This document shows, in pieces, positions 16,930 to 23,592 of a stretch of DNA of 48,261 nucleotides. The notes under the pieces were generated by a model. That model made no database searches, was not told where the DNA came from, and worked only from the letters and a program-made list of their open reading frames with translations. The position numbers and the translations under genes were made by a program. The stretch lies in contig JAIESI010000044.1 of the NCBI GenBank assembly GCA_019746135.1, positions 1-48,261 of the forward strand. Direction: 5' to 3'. Source of the DNA: Xanthobacteraceae bacterium (GTDB taxonomy: Bacteria > Pseudomonadota > Alphaproteobacteria > Rhizobiales > Xanthobacteraceae). The first letter of the stretch is position 1; each line of letters opens with the position of its first letter.

Positions 16930-16965
16930 TTGACAAACTGACGGCGATTTGTTCTCTATATGTTC
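16930..16965 (+). promoter_or_regulatory. dinB promoter with LexA (SOS) box
   Basis: TTGACA at 16930-16935 is a consensus -35 element. GTTC-TCTATAT-GTTC at 16951-16965 is an exact GTTC-N7-GTTC direct repeat, the LexA site of Alphaproteobacteria, and it overlaps the expected -10 region. The dinB start is 25 bases downstream. SOS control is inferred from this match. Confidence 0.85.
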
Positions 16966-16990
16966 CCATAGCGTTTGTTGAAGGTCGGCG

Positions 16991-18238
16991 ATGGGCGCCG
17001 CAGCCACCATCCTCCATGCGGATCTGGACGCATTTTACGCGTCGGTCGAGCAGATGCTCGATCCCTCCCTGCGGGGCAAGCCGATCGCGGTCGGGGGCGG
17101 CGTCGTGCTGGCGGCCTCGTATGAAGCCAAGGCGTTCGGCGTGCAGGGCGGGATGGCCGGACACAAGGCGCGCGAGCTGTGCCCAGGGCTGATTTTTGTC
17201 GGTGGTCATTTCGAGGACTATCAACGGCTCGGCGACGCCGCGATCAATGTGCTCGGCGACTTCACGCCGCTGGTCGAACGGATTTCCATCGACGAGGCCT
17301 TTGCCGACGTTGCCGGCACCGAGCATCTGTTTGGGCCGCCGGTGGAGATCGCGAAGACAATCCGGCGGCGGGTCCGCACCGAGCTCGGACTGCCGATCTC
17401 GATCGGGGTGGCTCGCACCAAACACCTCGCCAAGATCGCCTCGCAGGTTGCCAAGCCCGACGGACTGCTCGCGGTCGATCCCCGCACCGAGCTCGAATTC
17501 CTGCACGACCTGCCCGTCGAACTGATGTGGGGCGTGGGGCCCGCCACCAAGTCGCGCCTGGCCGAAATCGGCGTGCTCACGATCGGACAGTTGGCCAGGA
17601 CCTCACCCGGCGCGCTCGAGCGGCTCATTGGCCAAGCCGCATCGGAGAAGCTCGGTGCGCTCGCATGGAATCGCGACCCGCGGCAGATCAGGCCACACCG
17701 CCGCGCGCAGTCAGCCGGCGCGCAATCTGCACTGGGACGCAAGCCCGCCGCAGAGCCGGTGTTCCGGCCGACGCTGCGTCATCTCGCGGACCGAATCGGC
17801 AGCCGGCTGCGGGCGAAGTCCCGGTTCGGCCGCACCATCACGGTGCGGGTGCGATTCGCCGATCTGCGCTCGGTCACGCGTTCGCTGACCCTGCCCGCGC
17901 CGGTCTCGGCCAGCGCCATCCTTGCGGAGGTTGCGGAAGACCTGGTGCGCGGCGTGCTCGCCAGTCATCCCGGGGAGGCGACGATCTCGCTGCTCGCGAT
18001 ATCAGTGTCCGGTCTGGAAGAGCAGGCAGCGCTTCAACTGGAGCTGCCGCTCGGGCTTGCCGGGAGCGAACGTCGGCCCGGTAGCAGAAAAGGCGCGGCG
18101 CGGTTGCTGGCGGATCGCGCTCTCGACGCGATCCGTGATCGCTTCGGCTGGGAGGCCGCAGGCTATGCATCCGTCGTGCTGGGCGCCAACCGATCCGTTC
18201 CGGACGCGTTTCGCGAGCTTGCGGAGAAGGAGCTTTGA
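16991..18238 (+). CDS. dinB: DNA polymerase IV (Y-family)
   Basis: Translesion polymerase of 415 residues. The catalytic carboxylates are in ILHADLDAFYASVE (D11, with steric-gate region FY) and in RISIDEAFADVAG. The fingers segment VVLAASYEAKAFGVQGGM and the helix-hairpin-helix stretch ELMWGVGPATKSRLAEIGVLTIGQLA are typical of Pol IV. The little-finger domain follows. QLELPL near residue 349 fits a beta-clamp-binding motif, although it is followed by a further 60 residues. The upstream LexA box indicates damage induction. It converges with the ATP-grasp gene, with 23 bases between stops. Confidence 0.95.
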   Translation: MGAAATILHADLDAFYASVEQMLDPSLRGKPIAVGGGVVLAASYEAKAFGVQGGMAGHKARELCPGLIFVGGHFEDYQRLGDAAINVLGDFTPLVERISIDEAFADVAGTEHLFGPPVEIAKTIRRRVRTELGLPISIGVARTKHLAKIASQVAKPDGLLAVDPRTELEFLHDLPVELMWGVGPATKSRLAEIGVLTIGQLARTSPGALERLIGQAASEKLGALAWNRDPRQIRPHRRAQSAGAQSALGRKPAAEPVFRPTLRHLADRIGSRLRAKSRFGRTITVRVRFADLRSVTRSLTLPAPVSASAILAEVAEDLVRGVLASHPGEATISLLAISVSGLEEQAALQLELPLGLAGSERRPGSRKGAARLLADRALDAIRDRFGWEAAGYASVVLGANRSVPDAFRELAEKEL

Positions 18239-18261
18239 ATGGTGTCCGTGCCGGCACGGCT

Positions 18262-19224
18262 TCATGCATCGCACGGACGACCCAGCATATCGACCAAGGC
18301 TGCCGTTATCGGAAGCTTGGTTGCGGCTTCAATCCAAAGATACTGCCCGGCCGGGTTGACCTCCAGAAACACGTGCCGTCCATCCGGTGTGACAATAAAA
18401 TCAAACGCGCCGTAGTTCAGACCAAACGCCCGCATGAGCGCGTGCGTCCTGGCTTCGACATCGGCGGGCAACTCGATGGGCCTATCGACGTCAAAGGGGC
18501 GCCTGCGCCAGTCGATCTGCGATTCAGGATGCGATTGCGAATCGATTCTGACGGCAAAAATCCGGTCCCCGACAACCGTGGCCCGCACTTCGTAAGCCTT
18601 CGGCACGTAGCTTTGAAAAATTCCGGGACTGGTCTGAATGAGGTCAAGCTGTTGCAGGCTCTTCTCCGACACGACGCCGGTATAGAGAGCCTGGCCGGGC
18701 TCCAGGTTGAGCGTCTGGGAGTGGGCCTTGTAGACAACCGATCCATCGGCGCGCGCGATGAAGTTGCGGGCTTCCTGCGGATGGTTCGTGATGACGGTCG
18801 GAGGAATGTCCATTCCAACCTGGCGCGCGACGTAGAGCTGTGCTGCTTTTGCGTTCGCACGAACATGACAATGCGGGTGGTTGGCCCAAAGGACGTCGGC
18901 TAGGGTCAAAAGCGCATCCATGGATCGCTGCGCTTCGTCGTTGGCGAATTTCAGATCTTCGTCCTTAAGGCCGGCTGCGAATCCGGACGGCCGAAAACCG
19001 CGACACCAGATGCTGCCGACGGACTGAAGACTCAGTCTCCGCCCGTCAATGATCATCTCGGCGTCGAAGGATTCGCTGGAAGCACGGTAGGTCAGCGTTG
19101 CGGCAACGGGAAACTGATCCAGATTCCAGCGAAGGCAGGGAATGTTTCGCCGCCGCAACTCCGCCAGAATGCAATCCGCCGTCGGCTCAAACCGCTCGGT
19201 GATCAAGAGACATGTCTTGGACAC
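18262..19224 (-). CDS. ATP-grasp peptide ligase, MvdC/MvdD (graspetide synthetase) type - cassette A
   Basis: A 320-residue ATP-grasp enzyme. The N-terminal pre-ATP-grasp domain starts CLLITERFEPTADCILAELRRR and contains RWNLDQFP, as in microviridin/marinostatin ligases. ATP-grasp elements: K166 in VVYKAHSQ, FQSYVPKAYEVRATVVGDRIFAV (residues 203-225), FDFIVTPDGRHVFLEVN with metal ligands E288 and N290, and NPAGQYLWIE (290-299), the graspetide-synthetase signature. Such enzymes phosphorylate Asp/Glu side chains of a precursor peptide and make ester or amide cross-links to Thr/Ser or Lys. The GTG start has AAGGGG 7 bases upstream. A precursor-like gene lies 78 bases upstream, with a hairpin between them. 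The substrate assignment is inferred. Confidence 0.88.
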   Translation of the reverse strand: MSKTCLLITERFEPTADCILAELRRRNIPCLRWNLDQFPVAATLTYRASSESFDAEMIIDGRRLSLQSVGSIWCRGFRPSGFAAGLKDEDLKFANDEAQRSMDALLTLADVLWANHPHCHVRANAKAAQLYVARQVGMDIPPTVITNHPQEARNFIARADGSVVYKAHSQTLNLEPGQALYTGVVSEKSLQQLDLIQTSPGIFQSYVPKAYEVRATVVGDRIFAVRIDSQSHPESQIDWRRRPFDVDRPIELPADVEARTHALMRAFGLNYGAFDFIVTPDGRHVFLEVNPAGQYLWIEAATKLPITAALVDMLGRPCDA

Positions 19225-19227
19225 AAG

Positions 19228-19279
19228 AAAACCCCTTCGGCGCGAGTGAACGGCGTCACTCGCGCTTAAGAAGCCGAAG
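19228..19279 (-). terminator. Hairpin with short T-run between precursor A and ligase A (attenuator candidate)
   Basis: GCGCGAGTGA (19240-19249) and TCACTCGCGC (19256-19265) form a perfect 10-bp stem with a 6-base loop. An outer CTTCGG/CCGAAG pair (19235-19240 and 19274-19279) extends it. On the minus strand it is followed by GGGGTTTTCTT, which also contains the ligase Shine-Dalgarno. It could end most transcripts after the precursor gene, or mask the ligase ribosome site. The terminator role is probable and the RBS-masking role is speculative. Confidence 0.6.
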
Positions 19280-19302
19280 AACTCATCAGGCGTGCGGGCG
19301 CT

Positions 19303-19605
19303 TTAGCCGCAGTTGTCGTCGCACTTTGGACAGTTTGCGCAGCCAGCCGTGACCGTCGCATTGATGGTGGCGACCTTTTGCGAGTCCTCGTAGATCGGCC
19401 GCCTCGTGTCGGGGCTGACCATCATCTGAAGCTCGGGGTCGTAGACCATCTCGGGCAGCTTCACCGGCGTGACCGGCCCGGTGAAATGCTTGGCGAACAG
19501 ATTTTCAGATCCCGCCAATGTACCGACGACCGTACCGGCCGCGCCAATTCCCAACAACCGAAGCACGCTTCGACGAGCTGCACTGAATGAACTATTCGTT
19601 TTCAT
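19303..19605 (-). CDS. Putative graspetide precursor with twin-arginine signal and Cys-rich tail - precursor A
   Basis: A 100-residue secreted-looking peptide. It has a Tat-type signal (R11-R12 in ARRSVLRLLGIGAAGTVVG, ending near NLFA at residue 38), then a leader-like segment YDPELQ (55-60) and TRR (67-69), and a C-terminal tail with Thr80, Thr84, Thr86, four Cys (89, 92, 95, 99) and Asp96-Asp97. Hydroxyl donors followed by acidic acceptors is the graspetide core pattern, and YDxxxQ resembles leaders of precursors that pair with SAV_5884-type ATP-grasp maturases. The ATG at 19605 has GAGGGGGAC upstream. The ligase A gene follows. Alternatives are a Cys-based metal-binding Tat peptide, or a second modification of the cysteines. 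Confidence 0.72.
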   Translation of the reverse strand: MKTNSSFSAARRSVLRLLGIGAAGTVVGTLAGSENLFAKHFTGPVTPVKLPEMVYDPELQMMVSPDTRRPIYEDSQKVATINATVTAGCANCPKCDDNCG

Positions 19606-19640
19606 GATCAGTCCCCCTCAATATGGGTTCAAAACAGCTA

Positions 19641-19670
19641 ATTTTCGGAGGCGACGGCGGATACTGTCAA
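19641..19670 (-). promoter_or_regulatory. Promoter of cassette A
   Basis: On the minus strand a perfect TTGACA (19670-19665) is followed after 18 bases by GAAAAT (19646-19641, four of six matches to TATAAT). Transcription would start near 19634, about 29 bases before the precursor A ATG. Spacing and -35 match the promoter of cassette B. Confidence 0.5.
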
Positions 19671-19699
19671 GCGGGCCATTGTGGGCGCTGCAATAGTGC

Positions 19700-20821
19700 G
19701 TGCGCCGGGTCGCGCACAGCTTAAACTGCGACAGGTTATTGTGCCCCCAGGACAACCCTTTGAGCGCACCGCCAACAGCTCCTGCCGGTTCGCGGAGGAT
19801 CGGCAAAGTTGGCGCCGGCCTGCATCCCATCGCGGCCGCCGTAGCACCGTCCGGGCATTTCCTTTACGTCGCGAACTGGGGTTCGCATACGGTATCGGCC
19901 TTCAGAATTGACCGACTGTCCGGACTGGTCAGCCCGATTGACGCCCCCCCTGTTGGCGCCGGCCGGTGGCCGCATTCGCTGGCTGTGCATCCCTCGGGGC
20001 GATTTCTATACGCGGCGAACGGGGACACGAACGATGTTTCGGGCTATGCGATTGATCCGTCGACCGGAGCCTTGATTGAACTGCCAGACAGCCGGTATGC
20101 AGCCGGTCATCATCCCGAGTTTGTGGCCGTCGAACCCTCCGGACAGTTCGCTTACGTCGGCAACGGTTTTGGTGGCGATATCTGCGGCTATCGGATCGAT
20201 GAGGCAACCGGCCGGCTGCGCGCCATGGCAGAGAGCCCCTTTGCAGCGGGACAAAAGCCTCTCGCGCTCGCGATCGAACCGGGGGGACGCTTTGCATATC
20301 TCGCCAATCGCAGGTCCGACATCTGGGGCTACCGCATCGACCACGGCCGGCTAAGGCCCTTTTCGAATCCATTCCCGGCCGGGCGAGGACCAACGGCAAT
20401 TGCGGCGGATCCCTCAGGCCGATTTGTTTATGCGGCCAATTTCAAGTCGGACGAGATCAGCGGATTTCACATCGATCCACACACCGGACATCTTCGCGAA
20501 CTGCCCGGCGCGCCTTATCGGAGCGGCGGCAGTGTTCCAATTGCGGTTTCCGCCGATCCACTCGGCGAATTCCTCTATGTCGCCAACGGCGAGTCCGACA
20601 ACATTTCCGGCTTTCGCATCAATCCTTCGAACGGCGAACTCGCAATGATCTCGGATGCGAAATGGGACGGCGCTCGCATGCCTTGCAGCGTTGCGATCGA
20701 GCCTTCGGGCCGTTACCTGTACTCGACGAACTGGCTGTCGAACGACGTCTGCTGCTGGACGATCGAACGTCCCACCGGCGCGCTGCGCGCCATCGACGCG
20801 GCACCCGACGCAGTGCCGTAG
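19700..20821 (+). CDS. YVTN/lactonase-type beta-propeller protein
   Basis: A 373-residue protein made of about seven repeats of the form HP.(A/S)(V/L)(A/H)PSG(R/H)F.Y.AN....(V/I)S.(F/Y).ID..TG.L, for example VAPSGHFLYVANWGSHTVSAFRID and VHPSGRFLYAANGDTNDVSGYAID. This is the Lactonase (6-phosphogluconolactonase-like, PF10282) seven-bladed propeller. No signal peptide is evident. GTG at 19700 gives the longest frame; TTG at 19760 has AGGA with 7-base spacing and may be the true start. It is divergent from precursor A and convergent with ligase B (4 bases between stops). A role in the peptide pathway is possible only by position; propellers of this kind also bind ligands or hydrolyse lactones. 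Confidence 0.8.
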   Translation: MRRVAHSLNCDRLLCPQDNPLSAPPTAPAGSRRIGKVGAGLHPIAAAVAPSGHFLYVANWGSHTVSAFRIDRLSGLVSPIDAPPVGAGRWPHSLAVHPSGRFLYAANGDTNDVSGYAIDPSTGALIELPDSRYAAGHHPEFVAVEPSGQFAYVGNGFGGDICGYRIDEATGRLRAMAESPFAAGQKPLALAIEPGGRFAYLANRRSDIWGYRIDHGRLRPFSNPFPAGRGPTAIAADPSGRFVYAANFKSDEISGFHIDPHTGHLRELPGAPYRSGGSVPIAVSADPLGEFLYVANGESDNISGFRINPSNGELAMISDAKWDGARMPCSVAIEPSGRYLYSTNWLSNDVCCWTIERPTGALRAIDAAPDAVP

Positions 20822-20825
20822 CTGG

Positions 20826-21791
20826 TTAGCTCCGCGGGCGGCCGGGGCCGTTCACGCAAGGCGTATCAGGATGTATTTCGTGAACGATCTTCAGCATCAG
20901 TCCTTCTGTCGCATCCGGATCGAGCCAACCCCACTCTCCATTGTAGTTGGCTTCAAGGAACGTGTACTGATCATCCTTGCGCAGAAAATCGATGCGAGCG
21001 AAGTGCTGACCAACCTCGTTCATGAAATTAAATATTCCGTTCCGCACCTGCGCCGGAATTTCGATTCGATTCCAGCCCCGATGCGCATGCCTAACGGGAG
21101 ATTGCCGCCAGTCGATGGTGTTCTCGATAAAGATCGAGCGGTCCAGTTCGAAGGCGAACAGTTCGTCCCGGACCACGGCGACGGTCACGTCGTGGGTCGC
21201 ATCGACATAGTCGGTCAAAAACCAAGGCTGCGTTGAGTCGAGATCGCCTTCGTCGACCCGTGAGCTATAGAAGCCGATACCGTCGGCGAATTTGAAATTG
21301 AAACTCTTGCAAACCGACGATACGCCGGTTCGAAGCAGATCGTCGCGATTGAGCAGAAACCGGTGGGGAGTGGTTCGGAAGTACTTTTCCGCGAGGCGCA
21401 ACTGCTGCAGCTTTCCGGATCGTTGCGTGGCCAGCGGCTGACTCAGGACCAGCTTTCCCTGCTCACAGAAAATGTTCAGCAGATCCGTCCAGGCGGCGTG
21501 CACCTCCTCTTCGGCGTAGCGCTCAAGGTCGGTAAGCTTCAGCTGCGGGAATAGCATCGACCGCCGCATCGACGAGCGCCGGTAAACCTTGGCAATACTC
21601 GCATCGTCGATCGAACGGTCGGTAGGATCGGAAATCTCGATACGGTCGCCGGAGACGAGCAGGCCGTATTGCGGCCAGAGATCGGTGTTATAACGAAAGA
21701 CCTTCTCGCTCCCGAGCCGCGCGACCAGCAGATCGGCGACATAGTCTATCGAATTGGTGATGAGCAGCGTGACTCGTGATCTCGCGATCAT
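20826..21791 (-). CDS. ATP-grasp peptide ligase, MvdC/MvdD (graspetide synthetase) type - cassette B
   Basis: A second, divergent 321-residue ATP-grasp enzyme. The N-terminus VTLLITNSIDYVADLLVARLG and VFRYNTDLWP align with the pre-ATP-grasp domain of ligase A (RWNLDQFP). ATP-grasp features are CKSFNFKF (K162), FLTDYVDATHDVTVAVVRDELFAFELD (191-217), ARIDFL (265-270) and FLEANYNGEWGWLD (278-291), with metal ligands E280 and N282. This last motif is the graspetide-synthetase hallmark. The ATG at 21791 has only a weak ribosome site, so expression may depend on the upstream precursor gene. It is preceded by a terminator-like hairpin and precursor B. Similarity to ligase A is low, so it is a separate lineage and not a recent duplicate. 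Confidence 0.86.
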   Translation of the reverse strand: MIARSRVTLLITNSIDYVADLLVARLGSEKVFRYNTDLWPQYGLLVSGDRIEISDPTDRSIDDASIAKVYRRSSMRRSMLFPQLKLTDLERYAEEEVHAAWTDLLNIFCEQGKLVLSQPLATQRSGKLQQLRLAEKYFRTTPHRFLLNRDDLLRTGVSSVCKSFNFKFADGIGFYSSRVDEGDLDSTQPWFLTDYVDATHDVTVAVVRDELFAFELDRSIFIENTIDWRQSPVRHAHRGWNRIEIPAQVRNGIFNFMNEVGQHFARIDFLRKDDQYTFLEANYNGEWGWLDPDATEGLMLKIVHEIHPDTPCVNGPGRPRS

Positions 21792-21800
21792 GATGCCGCA

Positions 21801-21840
21801 CCAAAAATAGCTTCCCGCTCAGGTCGCCCCAAGCGGGAAG
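21801..21840 (-). terminator. Hairpin with T-run between precursor B and ligase B (attenuator candidate)
   Basis: CTTCCCGCT (21811-21819) and AGCGGGAAG (21832-21840) form a perfect 9-bp stem with a 12-base loop. On the minus strand the stem is followed directly by CTATTTTTGG. This is a standard rho-independent terminator shape, placed between the precursor and its ligase as in cassette A. It would favour more precursor than enzyme. Confidence 0.7.
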
Positions 21841-21873
21841 CGGATCGATAAGCGCGCAGGCGGAGCAAAGGAC

Positions 21874-22104
21874 CTATTCGTCCCTCTCCCCATCAAACGC
21901 CGTGCTGCTGGTCGGCGCGCCGGTTGTCATCATCAGTTGACGAATCTTATCGCTCTCGCTCCAGCGGCGAGTCTGCGTTTCGAAGTCGTACGCGCAATTC
22001 GTCATTTCCTGACGCCACAGAAAGCTCTCGTCAGGCTTGACGCTAACAAGATCAGCTGGCGTCAACTTTGGCTTCCCACCCGTAGCAATATGCCCCTGAG
22101 TCAT
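21874..22104 (-). CDS. Putative graspetide precursor peptide - precursor B
   Basis: A 76-residue peptide with no signal sequence. It shares the leader motif YDFETQ (39-44) plus TRR (45-47) with precursor A (YDPELQ...TRR), and also has an upstream ESFLWRQE segment. The C-terminal tail from residue 60 holds Thr60, Thr61, Thr65, Ser66, Ser67 and Thr68, followed by Asp71, Glu73, Asp75 and Glu76. This Thr/Ser block followed by Asp/Glu is the classic graspetide core layout. The ATG at 22104 has GGAGGG 5 bases upstream; the 16-codon in-frame extension overlaps the ribosome site and is rejected. Ligase B follows 82 bases downstream beyond the hairpin. Confidence 0.75.
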   Translation of the reverse strand: MTQGHIATGGKPKLTPADLVSVKPDESFLWRQEMTNCAYDFETQTRRWSESDKIRQLMMTTGAPTSSTAFDGERDE

Positions 22105-22135
22105 AACGGCCCTCCATGGGGTTGGGAGACTTGAA

Positions 22136-22165
22136 AAGCTAGTTCCACCCACGGGCCGGTGTCAA
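22136..22165 (-). promoter_or_regulatory. Promoter of cassette B
   Basis: On the minus strand a perfect TTGACA (22165-22160) is followed after 18 bases by TAGCTT (22141-22136, three of six matches to TATAAT). Transcription would start about 25 bases before the precursor B ATG. The rest of the gap up to 22360 shows no gene. Confidence 0.45.
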
Positions 22166-22360
22166 AGGGGCCCACCCGAGATTAGGTCGCGCCGCGGCCC
22201 CGACGCCCGCACCGACGTGGCGACAACCCGGATTTTTCCGCGACTTTTCAGGACCCTATCCCGCGCGACATGTCCGATTCGGCACCGACCCTGTTCGGTT
22301 TCGGCCGCAACAACTTTCGGCGTCCACCTGCGGGCTGATGGTTCATCGTGCCCGCGGGAA

Positions 22361-23230
22361 TCACCGAATGGTGCCGCTGCCGCCGCCACCACCCGGCGTG
22401 AGCGGCCGCCCGGCCGGCGCCGGGCCTTGATTTCCGACATTCGAGCCGCCTTCGAGCAGGCCGGGGCCGGGCGGTCTCCCGGGGGTGGTCGGCCGCGTCG
22501 TGCCGCCGCTCAGGCTCGTGCCGCCGGTTGATTCGCCCGGGCGCGGCCCGAGCGGCTGCGCCGCCTTTTGCCCCGTGGGCGCAGGCGCGGCCCGACGCTG
22601 GGTCGGCGGCGTGAGCACCGCAAAGTCGGTGATGCTGCGGGTCCAATCGTGTGGTCCGTTCACGCGGCCATCGCGCCAGATCGTGATCGCGGTGTTGGGG
22701 CGGTCGAGCACGTAAACGCGGCGGGGCTGTAGGGTGAGTTCGACACCGCCGTCCCGCAGCAGCACCGACATCCGATCGGACCATACCAAAAGGTCGAACA
22801 CCGTCCCGCGCACGCCAATCGAGGCGATCGGCGTGCGAATGGTGTAGCTCTGCTTTTCCAGCGATCCGGTGACGAAGCGGACAAGACCGCGCGGCACGTT
22901 GATGACAACCCGGCCGGTGTTCTTGTCCGGGTCGTAGACGAAACGGTCGAGCGCCACTTGCGTGAACGGCGACAGGCTGAGATCGGTTTCGTCCAGAAAC
23001 TGCAGCCTGGCGGTGCTGGCCTTGCCGGTCCGCACCAGCTGGTTCTGGAAGACCTCGCTGCCGACGGCGAGCTTGTGAACCGATTTACCCAGCCGGCCTT
23101 CGACATCGTTCTCAACGGCTTTGGCAGCGCCGATCCTGGTCGCGCCCTGCGCCAACGCTTGCGACGACGCAACCGCGCCGCACAGCAGTGCGGAGCCAAA
23201 CAGCAGCAGCGAAATCCGCATCCGGGGCAT
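22361..23230 (-). CDS. FecR domain-containing secreted protein
   Basis: A 289-residue exported protein with signal peptide MPRMRISLLLFGSALLCGAVASSQALAQ. The FecR domain runs from about residue 45 to 170: VGSEVFQNQLVRTGKASTARLQFLDETDLSLSPFTQVALDRF, then YTIRTPIASIGVRGTVFDLLVWSDRMSVLLRDGGVELT, the family core. The last 80 residues are a low-complexity Pro/Gly/Thr tail (TTRPTTPGRPPGPG, PGGGGGSG). The ATG at 23230 has GAGGG upstream. No sigma factor or TonB receptor is nearby, so this is a stand-alone periplasmic FecR protein of the kind found with adenylate-cyclase or CHASE proteins in rhizobia. A 55-residue ORF lies 19 bases upstream. Confidence 0.85.
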   Translation of the reverse strand: MPRMRISLLLFGSALLCGAVASSQALAQGATRIGAAKAVENDVEGRLGKSVHKLAVGSEVFQNQLVRTGKASTARLQFLDETDLSLSPFTQVALDRFVYDPDKNTGRVVINVPRGLVRFVTGSLEKQSYTIRTPIASIGVRGTVFDLLVWSDRMSVLLRDGGVELTLQPRRVYVLDRPNTAITIWRDGRVNGPHDWTRSITDFAVLTPPTQRRAAPAPTGQKAAQPLGPRPGESTGGTSLSGGTTRPTTPGRPPGPGLLEGGSNVGNQGPAPAGRPLTPGGGGGSGTIR

Positions 23231-23249
23231 GCCCAGCCCTCGTTCGGGC

Positions 23250-23417
23250 TTATCCCTCGCACCAGACCAGCGCGTGGAGCCGCGTCGCGAACTCCTTGTA
23301 CAGCGTTTCACGATCATCGACGAGCCTGGACGGCGCGTGGTTCGCAGAATGCGTGGCCATCGCGCCGGCACCGGAAGCCGTCGAAACGGGCTGGAGCGTC
23401 TGCGTCGTCTGGAACAT
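23250..23417 (-). CDS. Small hypothetical protein upstream of fecR-like gene
   Basis: A 55-residue frame starting ATG at 23417 with GGAG 8 bases upstream and ending TAA at 23252-23250. The second half, RLVDDRETLYKEFATRLHALVWCEG, looks like an amphipathic helix. It ends 19 bases before the FecR gene and could be its operon partner. No family is recognised. Codon use is compatible with coding, but the short length makes this a moderate call. Confidence 0.45.
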   Translation of the reverse strand: MFQTTQTLQPVSTASGAGAMATHSANHAPSRLVDDRETLYKEFATRLHALVWCEG

Positions 23418-23592
23418 GGCGGTTCTCCGCGTCGTATGCTCGAAAGTCTGCGGCCAGGCAGCCGAGCCTTGAAGTGCGCGAAGCCACAGGACGGCCGGTG
23501 TCGTTGCGTGTTACGCCGCGCATCTGTCAACGACCCGCCGCCCGGCAGGCGTCGGCCGTTCAATCGAAGTGAACCGCGTCCAACCGCGGGGC

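Noticed and set aside
14506..17010. 834-codon minus-strand open frame opposite the molybdopterin subunit
   Set aside because: Same antisense artefact; no motif, no ribosome site, and the plus strand encodes a complete enzyme.
23231..23563. N-terminal extension of the FecR protein by about 110 codons
   Set aside because: The extension is Arg/Ser-rich and lacks structure, while the ATG at 23230 has a ribosome site and begins a clean signal peptide.
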